DNA of 19,188 bases from JAKORR01 sp964608495 (GTDB taxonomy: Bacteria; Armatimonadota; Zipacnadia; Zipacnadales; FEN-943). The stretch covers positions 1 through 19,188 of the forward strand of contig CAZSOQ010000095.1 in assembly GCA_964608495.1 (NCBI GenBank), written 5' to 3'. Under the pieces are notes generated by a model, which was given only the letters and a program-made list of their open reading frames with translations, was not told where the DNA came from and searched no databases. A program made the position numbers and the translations under genes. Positions 8,148-15,574 of the stretch are shown piece after piece. How positions within the stretch are numbered: position 1 is the stretch's first letter; each line of letters opens with the position of its first letter.

Positions 8148-8235
8148 GCTGGCTATCCCTCCTGCGTGATCTGGGTCCCCGGTCGGGGCACCACTGCCGG
8201 CGGCGCCGCGCTGCAGTCCGGAACGGACCGGTGGG

Positions 8236-9237
8236 CTAGCCGCCCTCGCCGGCGACTATGCGGCGGTACTTCTCGGGAATGCGGTCCATCTCACCCTTGC
8301 AGACGATCTTGGTGCCGGGAGCCGAGGGGTCGAACCCGTCACGGATCCACATGTCAACACCCCGGCAAACGGCGTAGGCCAGCGCCTCCGGCTGGATGAC
8401 GCTTGGGAAAGGCTCGATGGCGAAGGCGTCCCCGGCGCTGATGACGTCGAATCTATGGGCATCTGAGTAGTCGCGCGGGGGCCTGTCGTACACGCCGTCC
8501 ACGTCGGAGAACATGGTGCACTCGGCCTGGCCCAGGGCATCCGCCAGGGCCACCGCGGTCAGGTTAGATCCGCCGCGGCCGAGGATGGACACCTCGTCGC
8601 GCCCTGACTCCTGGTCGTGGTAGTAGCCCTGGAAGCCGGCGACCACCGGGATTATGCCCTGGACGACCAGTTCGAGCAGGTAGCCTTCGTGGACCGTCTG
8701 GATCATGGCGTCCACAGCGGGGCCGAACCGGGGGTCGCCCAGCCGTGTCACTATGCCCGCCTCGCGCCCCGTGAGCGAGCAGGCCGGCTGGCCGAGCATC
8801 TCGAGAGCCATGGCCAGAGCGGAGTTGGCGCGTAGCTCACCGGACATGAGGAGGCGGGCGAACTCGCGGGGTGCCCGCTGGGCTGCGATGCGCGCCCTGG
8901 CCGCATCGTCCGGCGTCCCCAAGCTGCTATCAACAGCACAGGCCACGCTGGCACCTAGCATCTCCAGCTTGTCCGTGGCAACGTCGAAGGCCGACACCAC
9001 GATGACGGGTACCTGGTCGTCAGCCTTCAGGGGCAGCACGAAGTCTCGCGCCACCTCCAGCAACCGTTGCGCTCTGGACCGGTTGCGGAACCTGGCTAGC
9101 AGGTCGTAGATCTCGGAGGGGCTCTGGGCAGCCTGACACCGCGCGAATACCTCTCTGGCATCCTCGCCGAACCGCGCACGGCCCTGCAGCGTCAGGCCGC
9201 CGAACTTAATGACTGGGGTAGACAGCAACATCGGCAT
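8236..9237 (-). CDS. aspartokinase-like amino acid kinase without ACT domains
   Basis: The 333-residue protein belongs to the amino-acid-kinase superfamily, closest to aspartate kinases, which phosphorylate the side-chain carboxylate of aspartate. Visible motifs are KFGG (11-14), VIVVSAFDVATDKL (78-91), TGREAGIVT (156-164), PVVAGFQG (197-204), LGRGGSNLTAVALA (219-232) and SDVDGVYDRPPRD (244-256). Between KFGG and VVSA there are about 64 residues, some 35-40 more than in typical aspartokinases, rich in Arg and Leu. The usual GAKVLHPR stretch is replaced by PFPSVIQPEALAYAV (277-291). The protein ends at the catalytic domain, so the ACT feedback domains of classical enzymes are absent. GGAGAG lies 7 bases before the ATG. 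Its neighbours are sugar genes, not lysine or threonine biosynthesis, so the substrate may not be aspartate. Confidence 0.8.
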   Translation of the reverse strand: MPMLLSTPVIKFGGLTLQGRARFGEDAREVFARCQAAQSPSEIYDLLARFRNRSRAQRLLEVARDFVLPLKADDQVPVIVVSAFDVATDKLEMLGASVACAVDSSLGTPDDAARARIAAQRAPREFARLLMSGELRANSALAMALEMLGQPACSLTGREAGIVTRLGDPRFGPAVDAMIQTVHEGYLLELVVQGIIPVVAGFQGYYHDQESGRDEVSILGRGGSNLTAVALADALGQAECTMFSDVDGVYDRPPRDYSDAHRFDVISAGDAFAIEPFPSVIQPEALAYAVCRGVDMWIRDGFDPSAPGTKIVCKGEMDRIPEKYRRIVAGEGG

Positions 9238-9345
9238 GGTCCATCTCTCCGTCTCGGCAGTTCGCTCCTCGGGGAGCGCCTCCCGCCGGCCTGCGGCTTT
9301 GTCCCAGCCTCGCCGCCGCGTTAGGGCCCCGACCCAGGGGAGGTA

Positions 9346-9374
9346 TGTTTACTGGAACTCCCTACGCAGGTCAA
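9346..9374 (-). promoter_or_regulatory. possible sigma70-type promoter upstream of the aspartokinase-like gene
   Basis: Read on the - strand, TTGACC (9369-9374) and TAAACA (9346-9351) are separated by 17 bases, the optimal spacing. The -35 matches five of six consensus bases, the -10 only three. It lies in the 150-base gap after the GH106-like gene and about 109 bases before the ATG. It is one of the few AT-richer spots around. A 6-bp hairpin (9263-9278) would fall in the leader. Confidence 0.3.
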
Positions 9375-9387
9375 CAGCTTTCTCACC

Positions 9388-12240
9388 TCACTCCACAAGA
9401 GCCACCAGCCGCACAGGACCGAGCAGCCCGCCACCCAGGCTCTCCCGGTGCCATTCGAGCGTGCGGCGGTAGTACGGGTTGTTCCATGCACGCGCTGCCG
9501 CTTCCTGCACGTTCTCATGCCGCAGTACCTGGCCTGCGAGAGTGTTGCCTACCTCGACGACCAGCTCGTTGTGTCCGGCCCGCAGAAGGTCCTGCAGGTG
9601 CACGTGGTAAGGGGGCCACAGAGCGTCGCCGGCCCACTGGCCGTTCACGTAGACACTGGCCGCGTACTCGACTGTGCCCAGCTCCAGGTGCAGGTCGTGC
9701 TGGAGGTACGCCTCGGCGACCGCGAGGCCGAAATGGTAGCGCACGGTGCCGGCGAACCCGTCCAGGCCCATCCGGCGCCAGGGGACAAGCGCTGCCCCCT
9801 CGATAGGCCGCAGGTCCTCGACGACCTTCATGCTTCCCCCTTCGAGGACACACTCCGCCACGACGAGGACCTTCGCGGCCTGCCGGGAGGATTTAAGGAC
9901 CAGCCGTCTCGCCCTCGCGGGCACGCCCGGGCTTCCCTCCGCCAAGGGCTGGGTGGTCAGCACAACCAGTTCGCCCGGGGCCAGCTCCAACTCGATGCGG
10001 GTGGACTCGATGGGGTGGACGTGGCGTGCGAGGTGGCGAGAGCGGCCCGAAAGCGGATCCCATCGCTCGAGGCACAGTGGCTCCTCGGAGATGACTGCCA
10101 GCCGCGCGCGCAGCCGCGATCCGCCTTCGTTGAACAGGAGATGCACCCACTGGTCCGCGGCCAGCCAGCGGGAGGACATCCGAAGGTGAGGCAAGGGGTC
10201 CACCGGTTCGAGAACGTAGTGGCCCAGCGCCAGCGAGAGCAGATGCCCCAGCCTGGGCAGCTCTTCCTCCGGCGCCACAAGAACGGCCTTCGACCTGAGC
10301 GCCTGCGGAGCGTAGACGTCCCATCCTCCGGGGCCCAGAAGCGCGGCCGCCGCGCCATCCAGCGCCGAAGCCGCGGAACCCTCGGCCACCCGCCCGCCCG
10401 CCGTGGACCACTGTTCCCGCTCGCTCTTCTCGTCGAGGACGAAGGCGAGGCTGTCCAGGTACTCGGACGTCTGCCGGAGACGCGCTTGATCGGGGCGCGA
10501 GGTGGCGAACCGCGGCATGTTCTCGACGAAGACTACACGCCCCCCCGCATCGTGAAGTGCGCGCAGCCTCTCCATGACGGGCCCAGGGATGACCGAGCAG
10601 TCGGGTACGATGACCGTTGAGTAGGACTGACCGTCTGTCTCGAGGCAGCCTTCGGCGATGTGCGCCCGCGAGAGGGTCGGTGCGTCCACCAGGTCGAAGG
10701 CCATCTGTGCTTGGTGGAGACACTCACAGCACTGCTGCCACGTATCCCAGGCCGAGGCTGCTTCCTTCCGGCCGTGGTAGGCCCACTCGGCCTCGATCGG
10801 GTAGTAGACAGCGATGTCACAGGCATGGCCGCTGTGGGCCACTACCGCGCCCAGCCTGGCGAGGTAGGCGTTGAACCCGCGCCAGTGAGGCCACAGGGGA
10901 TTGCCGGGCCCCAGGTGGGACATCGTGCCGTAGGCCTGCCCGTCGGCCGTCGAGTAGTAGTAGGCCATGGGCCAGACCCGGTTGATGCCCTGCACGAACT
11001 GGTAGTTCGCGACCCAGCCATACTGGGCGAAGGTTGCGCCGTACCCGTAGACCGCGTAGCTCTCGGACACCGTCAGTGCGGCGCGTGACTGGTCGGCAGG
11101 GGGAGCGGCCCCTTGGGCCCGGGCATGAAGAGCCGAGCCGGCCAGCAGCGGGAAGCTCGAGTTGAGCTGGCCAGGCATGAGCTGGCGCCAGATCGTGTCC
11201 ACCCCTGGGGCATGGAGCGCACCGGCCGTGCGGAACCACTGGAAGAAGCCGCCGTTGACGTGGTCGGGCAGCCTGTCTTCGCCTCCCACGTGGCCAGTGT
11301 GGATGAGGCCGTGGTCTTCGCACCAGCGGTTGAGCCGCAGCCAGTAGCTTTCCTCGAACTGGCGCGCTACGGCCTCACAGTAGCCGCAACGGCCCTGCAC
11401 CACAGCCGCTTCGCCCAGCACCTCGAAGGGGTCGAAGCCCAGCGCGTCGGCCCCGAAGAGAGTCGGTAACCACGACCGCCAGTCGTCGGGGCCTAGCTGC
11501 GCGAGCCGAGCGGGTAGGGCGGGGCTCCAGGGCGCCTCGGCGCCGCCCACGGTGCCCCTGACCCGCGCCTCATCGGTGAACATGCCCGGGATCACGGAGC
11601 CGAAGTAGTCGCCGACCACGGCGGCGTAGCGCTCGTGCGTAAGCCCGAGGAACCGCTCACCCGCCTCGGGGTTCATCAGGTCGGGGTAGCCATCCTCGAA
11701 CACGCGCTCCTCGAAGGCCAGCACATGTGCGGTGCCCGGGGGCAGATTGGCGACCGAGGGCACGGCTCGCACATCGCCTTCCTCGGTCACAGCGCAGACG
11801 GCCACCACCGCGGCTGCTTCCGCTCCCTCGCCCTCAGGAACGGGACGACAGGTGAGCACGCGCGAACACAGGTCGGGACGGCCCTCGACCACCTCGCCCT
11901 GAGCACTGCCACTCGGCCATCCGCCCTCGTCATAGAGCCACACGCTCAGGCCCAGGGCAGCCGCTCTCCGGACGGCCGTCGCCACGAGTCCGAAGTACTC
12001 GTCCGACAGGTAGGGCGGCGACATCCCGCGGATGAAGTCACCCAGCCTGAAGGCCTCGCCCATCGGATGTATCACGACGCCCCCGAATCCTCGGCTCTTG
12101 ATGTCCTCGAGCTGAGCGCGGATCCGGTTATCATCGAGCAGGCTGTTCCAGACCCAGAAGATCACCGGCCGGAACTCGTCTGCTGGGGATGCGAAGGCCC
12201 GGGCGAGTCTTCCCACCGGGTCTTGCTCCTTGCCCTGCAT
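9388..12240 (-). CDS. GH106-like glycoside hydrolase (alpha-L-rhamnosidase-related), cytoplasmic
   Basis: The protein has 950 residues and no signal peptide, so it probably works inside the cell. The N-terminal barrel opens PVIFWVWNSLLDD (25-37) and continues IKSRGFGGVVIHPM (47-60) and WLYDEGGWPSGSA (101-113), typical of GH106 and related large hydrolases. Candidate acidic residues are Glu224 in FTDEA (221-225) and Glu393 in SESYAVYG (392-399); HTGHVGGED (314-322) is a further conserved-looking patch. A central region about 430-800 resembles the accessory domains of these enzymes. Residues about 831-950 form a galactose-binding-like jelly roll (ASVYVNGQWAGD, then a LLRAGHNELVVEVGN stretch). 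AAGGAGG lies 6 bases before the ATG. GH106 enzymes release rhamnose from pectic glycans, but distant relatives act on other sugars, so the substrate is open. Confidence 0.8.
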   Translation of the reverse strand: MQGKEQDPVGRLARAFASPADEFRPVIFWVWNSLLDDNRIRAQLEDIKSRGFGGVVIHPMGEAFRLGDFIRGMSPPYLSDEYFGLVATAVRRAAALGLSVWLYDEGGWPSGSAQGEVVEGRPDLCSRVLTCRPVPEGEGAEAAAVVAVCAVTEEGDVRAVPSVANLPPGTAHVLAFEERVFEDGYPDLMNPEAGERFLGLTHERYAAVVGDYFGSVIPGMFTDEARVRGTVGGAEAPWSPALPARLAQLGPDDWRSWLPTLFGADALGFDPFEVLGEAAVVQGRCGYCEAVARQFEESYWLRLNRWCEDHGLIHTGHVGGEDRLPDHVNGGFFQWFRTAGALHAPGVDTIWRQLMPGQLNSSFPLLAGSALHARAQGAAPPADQSRAALTVSESYAVYGYGATFAQYGWVANYQFVQGINRVWPMAYYYSTADGQAYGTMSHLGPGNPLWPHWRGFNAYLARLGAVVAHSGHACDIAVYYPIEAEWAYHGRKEAASAWDTWQQCCECLHQAQMAFDLVDAPTLSRAHIAEGCLETDGQSYSTVIVPDCSVIPGPVMERLRALHDAGGRVVFVENMPRFATSRPDQARLRQTSEYLDSLAFVLDEKSEREQWSTAGGRVAEGSAASALDGAAAALLGPGGWDVYAPQALRSKAVLVAPEEELPRLGHLLSLALGHYVLEPVDPLPHLRMSSRWLAADQWVHLLFNEGGSRLRARLAVISEEPLCLERWDPLSGRSRHLARHVHPIESTRIELELAPGELVVLTTQPLAEGSPGVPARARRLVLKSSRQAAKVLVVAECVLEGGSMKVVEDLRPIEGAALVPWRRMGLDGFAGTVRYHFGLAVAEAYLQHDLHLELGTVEYAASVYVNGQWAGDALWPPYHVHLQDLLRAGHNELVVEVGNTLAGQVLRHENVQEAAARAWNNPYYRRTLEWHRESLGGGLLGPVRLVALVE

Positions 12241-12246
12241 GGTATA

Positions 12247-12253
12247 CCTCCTT
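12247..12253 (-). promoter_or_regulatory. strong ribosome binding site of the GH106-like gene
   Basis: AAGGAGG on the - strand sits 6 bases before the ATG at 12240, in the 52-base gap after the DUF2752 gene. No terminator-like hairpin is evident in that gap, so read-through from the Tad cluster side is possible. Confidence 0.6.
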
Positions 12254-12292
12254 CGCTGCGAACCGTCACCTGACAGCCGCCGGTCGCTCTCG

Positions 12293-12754
12293 TCAGGCCC
12301 GCCACTCGCCAGCGACCAGGAAGAGCAGCCTCACCACCCACACGCCAAGATAGACCGCGATCAGCCCCACCAGAACCCGGCGGCTCTCTAGCGCCGCGCC
12401 CGGGCCGCCCCGGCCCCTTGCGGCCGCGGCCAGCGCCCAGACCAGAACGACCCACGTGAGGACGTAGGCCGGGGGCCCCAGGGGGTTGCACTGCCACGCC
12501 CTTCGGGGCTCGCCTCGGGCCATCCATACGAAGGCCGTGGTCATCCCGCAGCTCGGGCAAGGCAGACCGGTGCTGACGCGCCACAGGCATGGGATCGGCC
12601 ATAGGGACGGACGAGTGCCGTGGCCGGACGGGTCGGGCGTGAGAAGACGTGAGAGGATGAGGATCGCGAGCGCCCCTGCTGCCCACCACAGGTTGGCTAT
12701 TCGGCGGCCCCGCGCCAGGGCCAGCTCAGGTGCGGGATCGGCGGCTTGCGCCAT
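12293..12754 (-). CDS. DUF2752 family small membrane protein
   Basis: The 153-residue protein shows the hallmark of DUF2752: LPCPSCGMTTAF (64-75) with Cys66 and Cys69, followed by WQCNPLGPPAY (87-97), where family members carry a conserved NPLG. It has three likely membrane segments, about residues 22-38, 96-112 and 128-148, with the cysteine motif between the first two. Function is not established; the CxxC could bind metal or undergo redox chemistry. The ATG lies 58 bases inside the end of the methyltransferase gene in another frame, with AGGAGG about 13 bases upstream, so translation is probably coupled. The frame has no other ATG near the start. Confidence 0.85.
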   Translation of the reverse strand: MAQAADPAPELALARGRRIANLWWAAGALAILILSRLLTPDPSGHGTRPSLWPIPCLWRVSTGLPCPSCGMTTAFVWMARGEPRRAWQCNPLGPPAYVLTWVVLVWALAAAARGRGGPGAALESRRVLVGLIAVYLGVWVVRLLFLVAGEWRA

Positions 12755-13533
12755 TCTGCATCCGGTCCTCCTTGCCAGTAGGCCACGGCCCCGATGAAGT
12801 CGGCCAGTTCCACGTTGCGCACCACCATAGCCCGCGGCAGGTACAGGTCGCGGTAGTCACGCATGAGGGATAGGGCCTGCCGCGCCGGCGCCGAGCCCGC
12901 CACATCGAGGAAGATCAGGTCGGCAACACCTACATACAGCCCCGGCCAGTTGGGGTCGCTGGCATCGGCGCAGAGGAGGCGAACGTTGTCCAGCCCCGCC
13001 AGGCGCTCGCCCGCCAGGGCAACCATCTCCTGGGATTTGTCCAGCGCGATGACGAGGCGTGCAGCCCGCGCCAGCATCTCCGTGGCGTAGCCCTGCGCGC
13101 ACCCGATCTCGATGGCGACCTCGGTATCCTCGGGCAGCGTCCAGGCCAGCTCGCGATAGGCCCCGCTGGCAGCGACCACGTGGATGGCGCACGGCCGCAG
13201 GACCCAGTCGGACTGGGCGAGGCCGCGTCGTGCGGCTGCGAGGCGATGCAGGATGCGGGTGTCCCCCGGCCAGCGCTGCCAGAGGGCCTCAAGGCAAGCA
13301 AGGGCTTCCGCCAGGCGCCCCGCGGATGCCACCGCCTCTGCCCCCAGGAGGCCCGCGTTCACCTCGTCGCCGGCTGCCCGTGCCTGGTCTGCTGCCTGAG
13401 CCAGCAGCTCGGCCGAGCGCCCCGCATCGCCCGATCTCGCCCGGCGGACTGCTTCCCGTCTGAGCCTGCGCCAGGGCTCTTGTGCAGCCGGGGGCGGGCT
13501 GCTCGGCGACTTCGGGCTCTCTGCGTCGCTCAT
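12697..13533 (-). CDS. class I SAM-dependent methyltransferase with helical (TPR-like) N-terminus
   Basis: The 278-residue protein, counted from ATG 13533, starts with a Ser/Pro-rich leader. A helical stretch about 20-105 follows, with a repeat-like pattern (AELLAQAADQARAAGD, then LAEALACLEALWQRWPGD), resembling TPR repeats. The methyltransferase fold follows: motif I VAIEIGCAQGYATEML (139-154), an acidic end of strand 2 in VIALDKS (161-167), LLCADASD (186-193) and DLIFLDVAG (205-213). It probably methylates a substrate bound by the helical part; the target is unknown. It follows tadC after 165 bases and overlaps the DUF2752 gene by 58 bases. The frame stays open to a GTG at 13689, 9 bases after the tadC stop. 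That extension is Cys/Arg/Gly-rich and unlike folded protein, so ATG 13533 is preferred, although no clear ribosome site precedes it. Confidence 0.75.
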   Translation of the reverse strand: MSDAESPKSPSSPPPAAQEPWRRLRREAVRRARSGDAGRSAELLAQAADQARAAGDEVNAGLLGAEAVASAGRLAEALACLEALWQRWPGDTRILHRLAAARRGLAQSDWVLRPCAIHVVAASGAYRELAWTLPEDTEVAIEIGCAQGYATEMLARAARLVIALDKSQEMVALAGERLAGLDNVRLLCADASDPNWPGLYVGVADLIFLDVAGSAPARQALSLMRDYRDLYLPRAMVVRNVELADFIGAVAYWQGGPDAEWRKPPIPHLSWPWRGAAE

Positions 13534-13698
13534 GGCGGAGAGCGAATTCGACGCCTGGGAGGCCGGACCTCGCCCTCCCCGCCGTTGCCCGCGCCGTGGG
13601 GTCGGCAGGCATCCGCAGCCGCAGCACGCTCGCCTCGGCCGGCAAGCGCCGAGCCATGAGGTGCCGCACGAGGGACCGACGCTGTGCACCGGCCTCGG

Positions 13699-14619
13699 CT
13701 ACATGTTGCCCAGGGCGTGGAAGATCCGGATGCCGCCGGGCCCGAGGACCACGATGAACACGCAGGGGAAGATGAAGAAGACCATGGGGATAAGCATCTT
13801 GACCGGCATCTTGGCCGCATGTTCGCGCGTGAGGAGCGTCCTGCGAGCCCTTATGGCATCGCTCTGGGCGCGCAACACCTGCCCGATACTGGTGCCAAGC
13901 TGCTCGGCCTGCACCAGCGCGGCCACAAAGCTCGCGACGTCCTGGACGGGCATCCGCGCGGAGAGGCGCTGCCACGCCACGGCCCTCGGCATCCCCACAC
14001 GAATGTTGGCCATCACGCGCGCCAGCTCCTCAGCGGCAGCGTCGTCGCGCCGGCTCACGACCTCCTGTAGGGCGCCGTCCAGAGACATACCTGCTTCGAC
14101 ACTGACGACGAGCAAGTCCACGACGTCGGGGAAGGCGCGGCAGAAATCGCGGCGCCGCTGCGCCATACGCCGCTGGACGAAGTAGTCGGGCAGAATCACG
14201 CCGATGGCGAGCGGCATCAGCGCAATGAGGCAGCGTGCCAGCGGGTGCGCAACGTCCGCTCGCAGCCCGGCAAGGGCGGCGACTACGCCCACACCCAGGC
14301 TCATCATCTTGAGGCCCGAGTAGATCTCGGCACTCATGCCCAGCGGCTTGCCGGCCATGCTCAGCATCTTTTCGTAGTGCTCGAGCACTCCCTTGGGAGC
14401 CACGGAGACCATGACATCCCCGATGGACTTGAGTGCGGGAAGCAACAGGCGTCGGGTAAGGGGCTCATGCAGCTTGTCCGCATAGGGATCGCGGCCCCTG
14501 CGTTCCGCCAGCTCCGCCCGGATCATCTCGGCCACGGCGTCCCGGTTCCGCCCTATCGAGAGGCCATAGACCAGCATGGCCATGCCGACTGCGATCAGAA
14601 CACAGGCGACGAGCAGCAC
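13699..14619 (-). CDS. tadC: Tad/Flp pilus inner-membrane platform protein TadC
   Basis: The 306-residue protein is a T2SSF-domain membrane protein that forms the inner-membrane platform of the Tad apparatus together with TadB. An N-terminal membrane segment is followed by a cytoplasmic stretch, two membrane segments about 105-145, a T2SSF domain with FPDVVDLLVVSVEAGMSLDGAL at about 163-184 and a C-terminal membrane segment (MLIPMVFFIFPCVFIVVLG). GTG 14619 is chosen as start because AGGAGG lies 6 bases upstream, overlapping the tadB stop; an in-frame TTG at 14640 would add 7 residues but has no ribosome site. The neighbours tadA and tadB make the assignment firm. Confidence 0.9.
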   Translation of the reverse strand: MLLVACVLIAVGMAMLVYGLSIGRNRDAVAEMIRAELAERRGRDPYADKLHEPLTRRLLLPALKSIGDVMVSVAPKGVLEHYEKMLSMAGKPLGMSAEIYSGLKMMSLGVGVVAALAGLRADVAHPLARCLIALMPLAIGVILPDYFVQRRMAQRRRDFCRAFPDVVDLLVVSVEAGMSLDGALQEVVSRRDDAAAEELARVMANIRVGMPRAVAWQRLSARMPVQDVASFVAALVQAEQLGTSIGQVLRAQSDAIRARRTLLTREHAAKMPVKMLIPMVFFIFPCVFIVVLGPGGIRIFHALGNM

Positions 14620-14625
14620 GACGCG

Positions 14626-14631
14626 CCTCCT
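14626..14631 (-). promoter_or_regulatory. ribosome binding site deciding the tadC start
   Basis: AGGAGG on the - strand overlaps the tadB stop codon (14630-14632) and sits 6 bases before GTG 14619. It favours that GTG over the upstream TTG at 14640. Confidence 0.6.
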
Positions 14632-15553
14632 AGAGATCAACCGTTATGAGCCGCCTTATCATGACCAAGCCCGACACCATCAGGAGCACCCCCGCCACGC
14701 AGAGGTAACGCCCCAGAGGGTCGGTGATCAACGGCGCCAGGTAGCCGGGGCTTAGACGTGCCACCGCCAACGCCAGGAGGACGGGTAGAGCGGCGAGGAT
14801 CCCGGCCGACAGCCTGCCTTCGGCAGTCAGGGCGGCGATCTCTCCGGCGAGCTGTGCACGCTGTCGGACCATGGCGGCCGTCTTGATGAGCATCTCGGCA
14901 AGGTTCCCGCCCACGCGGGTCTGGATCTGCACGGCCGCGGTGAACAACTTGATCTCGTAGCTGCCCTGCCGGCGAGACAGGTTGTCAAGCGCCTCGTCCA
15001 GCGAGACGCCCACGGCCAGCTCATCTACTACCCGTTGGGCCTCATCGGACACCGGCGGTCCCATCTGCCGCGCAACGAGCTCGAGAGCCCGGGGCAGGGA
15101 ATATCCTGACCTGAGGGCAGTGGCGATCAGCTCCAGCACCTCGGGCAACTGCCGCTGGCACTTCATCCGGCGCGAGGCGACGCGCTGGCGCACCGCCAGT
15201 GGGGGCGCCAACAGGCCGAGGATACTGGCTGCGAGCGCCACCGGGACCGACTGGCCCACGAGGAAGGCGGCGACAAACAGGAGCGCCGTCAGCCCGAGGC
15301 TCACGGCCGCCAGCTCGGAGGGCCGCACCAGCAGGCCGGCCGCCAGCAGCTCCTGCTGCATGGAGTGGTTCCTGCCAGCCAGCGACAGAAGACGTGTGAG
15401 GGTCGGAGCCCGGTCGGCAGACCGTGTGCCTGCTCTCCTTTCCGGCGAGGCTGCCGGGCCGGCCTTCCTCGCCTCGGTCCCCCTCGCCGACAGCAGGACC
15501 ACCACCACTCCTACCGCAAGGGTGAGTCCTATCATCACTGGTACGACTGGCAT
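14630..15553 (-). CDS. tadB: Tad/Flp pilus inner-membrane platform protein TadB
   Basis: The 307-residue protein is the second T2SSF-domain platform component of the Tad pilus machine. A membrane anchor sits at about 4-22, followed by a basic, Ala-rich linker. A two-segment membrane block lies near 82-120, and the T2SSF domain spans about 134-262 (QLPEVLELIATALRSGYSLP, then RVGGNLAEMLIKTA). Two membrane segments close the protein. ATG 15553 is preferred with a GGTGG-like site 6 bases ahead; GTG 15565 would add four residues. It lies 21 bases after the tadA stop and 10 bases before the tadC start, clearly one operon. Confidence 0.9.
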   Translation of the reverse strand: MPVVPVMIGLTLAVGVVVVLLSARGTEARKAGPAASPERRAGTRSADRAPTLTRLLSLAGRNHSMQQELLAAGLLVRPSELAAVSLGLTALLFVAAFLVGQSVPVALAASILGLLAPPLAVRQRVASRRMKCQRQLPEVLELIATALRSGYSLPRALELVARQMGPPVSDEAQRVVDELAVGVSLDEALDNLSRRQGSYEIKLFTAAVQIQTRVGGNLAEMLIKTAAMVRQRAQLAGEIAALTAEGRLSAGILAALPVLLALAVARLSPGYLAPLITDPLGRYLCVAGVLLMVSGLVMIRRLITVDL

Positions 15554-15574
15554 CCGGGTCACCACCGGGTCCGG

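Noticed and set aside
8216..8228. 5-bp hairpin GTCCG/CGGAC after the aspartokinase-like stop as a terminator
   Set aside because: The stem is short, the loop is 3 bases, no T run follows on the - strand, and the oxidoreductase gene continues 69 bases further on.
7098..8399. A 433-codon open frame on the + strand over the oxidoreductase gene
   Set aside because: The - strand product is a full-length Gfo/Idh protein with its motifs and ribosome site; the + strand frame is a compositional shadow with no recognisable domain.
9263..9278. Small hairpin CGCTCC/GGAGCG as a terminator or riboswitch element
   Set aside because: Only 6 bp with a 4-base loop, no T run and no wider conserved fold; such stems arise often by chance in DNA this GC-rich.
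9345..9387. A + strand start (GGGGAGGT then ATG 9345) suggesting a small gene in the 150-base gap
   Set aside because: The frame runs directly into the antisense of the GH106-like gene and yields an Arg/Pro/Gly-rich peptide without recognisable features; the ribosome-site likeness is probably chance.
9448..10620. A 390-codon + strand frame inside the GH106-like gene
   Set aside because: No domain or ribosome site was recognised, and the opposite strand carries a consistent 950-residue enzyme.
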